Shown piece by piece: positions 7,829-11,294 of a stretch of 11,294 bases of DNA. The position numbers and the translations under genes were made by a program. The notes beneath the pieces are model-generated. The model worked only from the letters and a program-made list of their open reading frames with translations, did not search any database and had not been told where the DNA came from. Origin of the DNA: TMED27 sp964350435 (lineage in GTDB: Bacteria; Pseudomonadota; Alphaproteobacteria; Micavibrionales; Micavibrionaceae); contig CAYGJS010000045.1 of the NCBI GenBank assembly GCA_964350435.1, positions 1 through 11,294 of the forward strand, given 5' to 3'. Every line of letters begins with the position of its first letter. The first letter of the stretch is position 1.

Positions 7829-8008
7829 TTATTTTTTAATCTTGCGCGCTTCGTCAACCAGCATGATCGGGATGCCATCACGGATCGGGTAGGCAAGCTG
7901 CGCTTGATCAGAAATTAACTCATCGGCCTTGGCGTCATAGCGCAGCGGCGATTTGGTCAAAGGACAAACCAGAATTTCGAGGAGTTTGCGATCAACGGTT
8001 GCGTTCAT
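7829..8008 (-). CDS. Trm112-like (UPF0434/YcaR family) small protein, 59 aa
   Basis: The ORF starts at ATG 8008 (MNATVDRKLLEILVCPLTKS) and ends with TAA at 7829-7831. It shows the family pattern LLEILVCPLTKSPL near residues 9-22, LAYPIRDGIPIML (38-50) and a VDEAR ending (51-55). Proteins of this family are small zinc-ribbon or degenerate zinc-ribbon folds; Trm112 itself activates several methyltransferases in eukaryotes and archaea, while the role of the bacterial members is less clear. Only one cysteine (C15) is present, so a full zinc site is unlikely, as in many bacterial members. It starts 6 nt after the LON-domain gene stops, so the two are probably co-transcribed. The ribosome-binding site is poor, which suggests coupling. 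Confidence 0.9.
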   Translation of the reverse strand: MNATVDRKLLEILVCPLTKSPLRYDAKADELISDQAQLAYPIRDGIPIMLVDEARKIKK

Positions 8009-8014
8009 GGGATA

Positions 8015-8674
8015 TTAATGCCACTGGCTGCCTGTTTTATCAAGGCCTTGGGTTTTAACCGCCATTTCCAGCATCCCCATAAACAGCGCAGCGCGTGTTT
8101 TGCAGCATGGAGCTTCGAGCAAAGCCTGCCTGTCCTTGGCCTCAAACGGGCAAACCATAGACAGACAGGTGATCAGCTTACCGTCGGGGGAGTCGTCTAC
8201 CGCGCTCCAATCACAGTCCATGCCTTCGTTAGAGAAATACTGACGCAAGAGGTCTTTCAGATGATCGCGGTTAAGATCGAGCCAGCGATGCGCTTTTTGA
8301 TCATTTGCATAAGGCCCCCAATCAGCCTGAACCATGCGATAAGGCTTGGGCGTATCCATTTCCTGCATGATGTTGAAACGGAATGCACCCGCCAGTGTGA
8401 TTAAGTACCGCCCATCCGAAGTTTGCGAAAACTCTATGATTTTGCCGGCGCAGCCTGTCTTTACAAGACTTGGCACATCCGCATCATCTGCGGGCTGGAT
8501 CATGCCGATCATGCGGCTTCCCTTGAGGGCGTCATCAACCATTTGTAAATATCGCGGCTCGAAAATATTGAGCGGCAACTGCCCTGTGGGGAGTAAAAAT
8601 GCAGAGCGCAACGGAAACACCGGCAATGTTGCCGGTAAATCATTGAAATCTGGTGCGAAAGGGTTGCGTTCCAT
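8015..8674 (-). CDS. LON substrate-binding domain protein (no protease domain)
   Basis: The 219-aa protein is made of the N-terminal substrate-recognition domain of Lon protease alone. Typical segments are LPVFPLRSAFLLPTGQLPLNIFEPRYL (residues 17-43 in that order), the GRYLITLAGAFRF strand region (88-100), and a helical C-terminal part (about 125-208). There is no ATPase or Ser-Lys protease domain, so it is not a protease; its role is not established, though a link to protein quality control or turnover is often assumed. It lies 23 nt after the CnoX-like gene and 6 nt before the Trm112-like gene, the arrangement seen in many alphaproteobacteria. The start at 8674 agrees with the family N-terminus although the ribosome-binding site is weak. 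Confidence 0.92.
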   Translation of the reverse strand: MERNPFAPDFNDLPATLPVFPLRSAFLLPTGQLPLNIFEPRYLQMVDDALKGSRMIGMIQPADDADVPSLVKTGCAGKIIEFSQTSDGRYLITLAGAFRFNIMQEMDTPKPYRMVQADWGPYANDQKAHRWLDLNRDHLKDLLRQYFSNEGMDCDWSAVDDSPDGKLITCLSMVCPFEAKDRQALLEAPCCKTRAALFMGMLEMAVKTQGLDKTGSQWH

Positions 8675-8697
8675 AGTAATTACATAGTGCGCGGATT

Positions 8698-9627
8698 TTA
8701 AGAAAAAAGGATCGCAGAGAGTTTTTTACGCCCCGCAACCGTGAGCGGGTCTGTGTGACCCAGGGCTTGGAAGAACCGCACAAGATTTTGACGCGCTTCT
8801 TGTTCATTCCATTCGCGGTCAATCTCGATCGCGGCAAGCAAAGTATCGATAGCCTCTTCCTTATGACCTGCACCAAACTGCACTTCGGCCAGGGCGCACA
8901 GGCTTTCCATGTCTTTCGGGTTTTGAGCGACCTTGTCTTTCAGCGCGCCAAGGATGGAGGTATCGGGCTTATTTTGTGCAAGCTCCAGCGCGGTTAACGC
9001 TTCGGCGAATTTCGGATCTTTTTTGATATCATCCGGCAAATCTTCGACAAGCGCAGTGGCCTGCTCAACCATATCTGCGGCGATGAAAAGGCGCACAAGC
9101 CCCACAAAAGCAGGCAGGTTTTTTTCATCTTGCTGCAGGATCTGACCGTAAATACTTTGGGCGATTTGAAACTCACCATTTGCCACGGCCTCCGCGGCGG
9201 CGGCAAGAGCCTCGGGGATATCAACTGCGCCCGGTCTATTGGCCTTGGCGATTTGCAGAACTTTATCCACAAAGGCCGAAATCTGGCTTTCGGGGATCAC
9301 GCCCTGAAACGCATCCACAGGCTGCCCGCCCAGAAAGGCGAAGACCGTTGGCACGGATTGTACGCGCAGGGCTTGGGCTAGCTGGGGGTTGTCATCCAGA
9401 TTGACTTTGGCCAGCAAAACTTCGCCGCCCGCCGCGGTAATCACCTTTTCAAGGGCCGGCATAAGCTGCTTACACGGGCCGCACCATGGCGCCCAGAAAT
9501 CAACGATCACGGGCTTTTCCATTGAGGCCTTGATGACACGCGCCTCGAAATCAGCAATTCCCACATCGAAAATCGTTGAACCTGCTGCGCTGGACGCTGG
9601 GTGTTGTTTTGAGCCTAATCCGAACAT
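8698..9627 (-). CDS. cnoX: Thioredoxin-domain plus TPR protein (CnoX/YbbN-like chaperedoxin)
   Basis: The 309-aa protein joins a thioredoxin fold (about residues 18-126) to TPR-like helices (about 135-300). CnoX proteins hold unfolding proteins and protect them from over-oxidation, then pass them to GroEL/ES or DnaK. The thioredoxin site is WCGPC with C49 and C52, and the cis-proline is P93 in SVPTVFAF. Escherichia coli CnoX lacks this active pair, while the Caulobacter protein has one, so this copy is probably redox active. The ATG at 9627 is preferred over 9678 because GAAGGA lies 7 nt before it and homology starts after it. It heads the cnoX / LON / Trm112 group. Confidence 0.92.
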   Translation of the reverse strand: MFGLGSKQHPASSAAGSTIFDVGIADFEARVIKASMEKPVIVDFWAPWCGPCKQLMPALEKVITAAGGEVLLAKVNLDDNPQLAQALRVQSVPTVFAFLGGQPVDAFQGVIPESQISAFVDKVLQIAKANRPGAVDIPEALAAAAEAVANGEFQIAQSIYGQILQQDEKNLPAFVGLVRLFIAADMVEQATALVEDLPDDIKKDPKFAEALTALELAQNKPDTSILGALKDKVAQNPKDMESLCALAEVQFGAGHKEEAIDTLLAAIEIDREWNEQEARQNLVRFFQALGHTDPLTVAGRKKLSAILFS

Positions 9628-9667
9628 ATTTGTATCCTTCTTCACCCCTATATCTAGCGGGTGAAAG

Positions 9668-10195
9668 CTAAAAATCAAGCGTTATCGGTGCATGGCCCGT
9701 ATGGGCAAAAAATTTCAGCAGGTCTTGAGGCGTGAGTGTCACCGTCATCGCGTTATCGAGCGGGTGATAATTTACAAACTCTCCGCGCATCATTGCGGCG
9801 TCGAGCACCAGCTGCACATGATGATCTTTATCATTTATAAGCGTGAACGGGCACACCGAGCCGGGGCGAATGCCGAGGAATTCCCAAAGGCGCTCGCTGG
9901 AGCCGAAAGAAAGCCTCCCGCAATCTAGCTTTTCCTGCAAGGATTTCATATCCACTTCGGTTTCATTGGCGGCAACAACGAGAAAATTTTGTTTCTTTTT
10001 ATCGCGCAAAAAGAGGTTGCGACAATGCACGCCCGCGATTTCGCCCTTAAGCTTGTCACTCTCCTCCACCGTAAAGGTCGGTGCGTGATGATGAAGATCG
10101 TATTTGATTCCAAGGCTTTGCAGAATTTCAAACAAATCCTGCGGGGTTGTTGGCAAAGAGTGTTCGGCTTGCTGTGGCTGACTTTGGGCTGTCAT
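9668..10195 (-). CDS. prdX: YbaK/ProXp-ala-type aminoacyl-tRNA deacylase
   Basis: This family removes wrong amino acids from tRNA in trans; ProXp-ala members clear Ala from tRNA-Pro. The 175-aa protein resembles that subgroup by FTVEE (41-45), NLFLRDKK (60-67), GRLSFGS (93-99), GSVCPFTLIND (112-122), HPLDNAMT (144-151) and the TGHAP ending (166-170). The residue before NLFL, normally lysine and thought to be catalytic in this superfamily, is arginine here (R59). The start at 10195 gives a normal length with a Gln-rich lead-in. A perfect TATAAT on minus (plus 10229-10234) lies about 34 nt upstream, but without a convincing -35. The gene ends 40 nt before cnoX begins. Ala specificity is inferred, not shown. 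Confidence 0.9.
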   Translation of the reverse strand: MTAQSQPQQAEHSLPTTPQDLFEILQSLGIKYDLHHHAPTFTVEESDKLKGEIAGVHCRNLFLRDKKKQNFLVVAANETEVDMKSLQEKLDCGRLSFGSSERLWEFLGIRPGSVCPFTLINDKDHHVQLVLDAAMMRGEFVNYHPLDNAMTVTLTPQDLLKFFAHTGHAPITLDF

Positions 10196-10239
10196 TGCGG
10201 GTTTCCGCTTTTGTTAAAATTTTATGTAATTATAAGTCT

Positions 10240-10268
10240 TTGTTAATCTTTTACGCGTATCTTAATAT
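10240..10268 (+). promoter_or_regulatory. Predicted promoter of the unknown gene pair
   Basis: TTGTTA (10240-10245, 4 of 6) is followed by a 17-bp spacer and TAATAT (10263-10268, 4 of 6), in an AT-rich divergent region between the deacylase gene and the unknown pair. RNA would start near 10275, leaving about 30 nt before the ATG at 10304. Confidence 0.4.
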
Positions 10269-10303
10269 CACAAACAATAAAAAAATACACGGTGCAGGGA
10301 CAA

Positions 10304-10747
10304 ATGACGTTAGAGAGCAATCAAGACATTTCCTATGAAGACTTAAAAGCCGGGATGGAAAACCTTATTTCTTTTCTGGGTGACGATGCCTTTTCAAAAC
10401 ATGAGATGGCAGCGCTTAAAAATGGGTTCCCTCCACCTGAAGGCTGCCAAGCCGTTATCACGCCTACAAATTGGCAAACGCATGTTAACAACAATCCTTC
10501 AGAATCACTGGTTCCTAAAGCAGAGAATATTTTGAATGAATTTTGTGGCCATACGCCAAGGTTAAACTTTGCAGAGGCCTTTGAAAGCTCCTCCAGTGAC
10601 CCCAGTAAGGTCAGCGGGTTGGTGAACCAAGGTCTTGAAAATCAAAACACCAGGCAACTCGATAACCCATTCATTCTTAAACCTCCTGCACCTTCCGGCG
10701 GTGGTTCTGATAGCGGAAATAATGGCGATACAGGGGCATTGGTATGA
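10304..10747 (+). CDS. Protein of unknown function, 147 aa (first gene of a coupled pair)
   Basis: I do not recognise a family. The ATG at 10304 is chosen because CAGGGA lies just before it; an in-frame GTG at 10292 would add four residues. The N-terminal half (residues 1-90) looks folded, with predicted helices around 10-25 (SYEDLKAGMENLISFLG) and 30-40, and two cysteines (C49, C80). The C-terminal part from about 93 is rich in Ser, Asn, Pro and Gly and ends in a flexible GGGSDSGNNGDTG tail. No signal peptide or membrane span is seen, so it is probably cytoplasmic. Its TGA overlaps the next ATG as ATGA, so the two proteins are probably made together and may interact. Base composition is more AT-rich than in the metabolic genes. 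Confidence 0.75.
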   Translation: MTLESNQDISYEDLKAGMENLISFLGDDAFSKHEMAALKNGFPPPEGCQAVITPTNWQTHVNNNPSESLVPKAENILNEFCGHTPRLNFAEAFESSSSDPSKVSGLVNQGLENQNTRQLDNPFILKPPAPSGGGSDSGNNGDTGALV

Positions 10748-11028
10748 ATGTAGAGCTTGTAATTCTCAATGACGGACGGGTTTCCATTATTTGTGATAGA
10801 CCCACGCCCGATGTTATTCGCCGCGTAGAATATTATCGCGAACAACGCCTTTTTCAGCTCGTCTATAATAACGAGGCTCACGAGGATCATTTGATGGAAT
10901 GTGAAATTCCCGAGAGCCTCATTGGTCCCGTCGAAAAAAGCCCGAATGTGATTATTCTTACAATCGTTGAAGGCTTTGATCCGCTGGGCTATAAAGCACC
11001 GCTTATTAAAGTTGGTGAGCTTTACTAA
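10744..11028 (+). CDS. Protein of unknown function, 94 aa (second gene of a coupled pair)
   Basis: I do not recognise a family. The protein is short, soluble and acidic, with alternating hydrophobic stretches that suggest an alpha/beta or beta-sheet fold: VELVILND at 3-10, VSIICDRP at 13-20, a helix at about 21-33, LFQLVYNNEA at 36-45, NVIILTIVEG at 68-77, and an APLIKVGELY end. It has two cysteines (C17, C53) and no signal peptide. It starts inside the stop of the 147-aa gene (ATGA), with no clear ribosome-binding site of its own, so translation is probably coupled. It ends 57 nt before tRNA-Gly. A partner role with the upstream protein is an inference from the overlap only. Confidence 0.78.
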   Translation: MNVELVILNDGRVSIICDRPTPDVIRRVEYYREQRLFQLVYNNEAHEDHLMECEIPESLIGPVEKSPNVIILTIVEGFDPLGYKAPLIKVGELY

Positions 11029-11037
11029 TTTTTCCCC

Positions 11038-11065
11038 TTGCTTTTCACGCAGTAATCTTTATAAA
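11038..11065 (+). promoter_or_regulatory. Predicted promoter of tRNA-Gly
   Basis: TTGCTT (11038-11043, 4 of 6) is followed by a 16-bp spacer and TATAAA (11060-11065, 5 of 6). RNA would start near 11072, about 14 nt before the mature tRNA 5' end, which RNase P would trim. Confidence 0.5.
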
Positions 11066-11085
11066 TTCAAAATCCTTTTAGGATC

Positions 11086-11160
11086 GCGAGTGTAGCTCAG
11101 GGGTAGAGCGCAACCTTGCCAAGGTTGAAGTCGAGGGTTCGAATCCCTTCACTCGCTCCA
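11086..11160 (+). tRNA. tRNA-Gly (anticodon GCC)
   Basis: A full cloverleaf is visible. The acceptor GCGAGTG (11086-11092) pairs fully with CACTCGC (11150-11156); the D stem is GCTC/GAGC; the anticodon stem CAACC/GGTTG encloses TTGCCAA with anticodon GCC at 11118-11120; the T stem GAGGG/CCCTT (one G-U pair) encloses TTCGAAT. The discriminator is U (11157) and CCA is encoded (11158-11160). It reads GGC and GGU codons. G1-C72 and C2-G71 match known glycine identity pairs. Confidence 0.98.
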
Positions 11161-11251
11161 TTTTCTTCTCCATATACCTCCATAAAAAGCCACAGAACCC
11201 TTGAAAAATAAGGGATTTTGTGAAACACTTTGTCCATGGTGTTCCGCATCA

Positions 11252-11294
11252 GTGCCCCCAAATCCGTGTTAAATAGGGGCATATTTGGGGGCAC
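11252..11294. repeat. 12-bp perfect inverted repeat next to tRNA-Gly
   Basis: GTGCCCCCAAAT (11252-11263) and ATTTGGGGGCAC (11283-11294) are exact reverse complements separated by 19 bp, and the spacer holds a further GGGGCAT (11277-11282 region). It lies 92 nt beyond the tRNA-Gly 3' end, at the window edge. The stretch 11161-11251 is AT-rich and holds no gene that I can support, only a weak CCCTT/AAGGG hairpin (11198-11214). Clusters of such GGGGGCA motifs occur upstream of tyrosine integrase genes of tRNA-targeted elements, but no integrase is in view. Confidence 0.6.

Noticed and set aside
11097..11294. A 65-aa ORF on minus ending GIRTLDFNLGKVALYP
   Set aside because: Its C-terminal part is the antisense of tRNA-Gly, a well-known source of false proteins in databases; the rest overlaps the inverted repeat and has no ribosome-binding site.

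Overview
The window looks like chromosomal sequence of an alphaproteobacterium of moderate GC. The main evidence is the block thioredoxin-TPR (CnoX-like) / LON-domain protein / Trm112-like protein, the ProXp-ala-type deacylase, and palindromic repeats beginning GTCATTG that are common in alphaproteobacterial genomes. A deeply branching group such as Micavibrionales is possible, but I could not test this without searches. Genes are tightly packed; no stretch over 300 bases lacks a gene.

Layout. Positions 1-1117 (minus) hold panB and the 5' part of panC, joined by an ATGA overlap (pantothenate synthesis). A 43-bp divergent spacer follows, then a Do-family periplasmic serine protease on plus (1161-2594). 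Its stop codon overlaps that of a convergent 143-aa unknown protein (2591-3022, minus). Upstream of that unknown gene are a factor-independent terminator and a candidate 38-aa ORF (3206-3322). A single-chain glycyl-tRNA synthetase follows on plus (3534-5045). sppA (5098-5979, minus) lies between two copies of a palindromic repeat, one directly after the glyRS stop and one directly after the leuA stop.

From 10195 down to 6070 everything is on minus: ProXp-ala-like deacylase, CnoX-like chaperedoxin, LON-domain protein, Trm112-like protein, leucine leader peptide, leuA. The leader peptide is MVQTRTPLLLDLLLIRP. Its own promoter lies so close that the transcript would be leaderless or nearly so. 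Its leucine codons are perfectly complementary over 9 nt to the purine-rich ribosome-binding region before leuA, and a 46-nt hairpin lies between them without a U-run. This suggests leucine control of leuA by translational attenuation.

At the right end, two translationally coupled genes of unknown function (10304-11028, plus) precede tRNA-Gly(GCC). Just beyond the tRNA is a 12-bp inverted repeat (GTGCCCCCAAAT) at the window edge. It could be the start of an element integrated at the tRNA, but no integrase is visible.

The strongest points for follow-up are the leuL/leuA control region, the predicted leaderless starts of leuL and the Do-family protease, the repeats placed right after stop codons, and the unknown genes.
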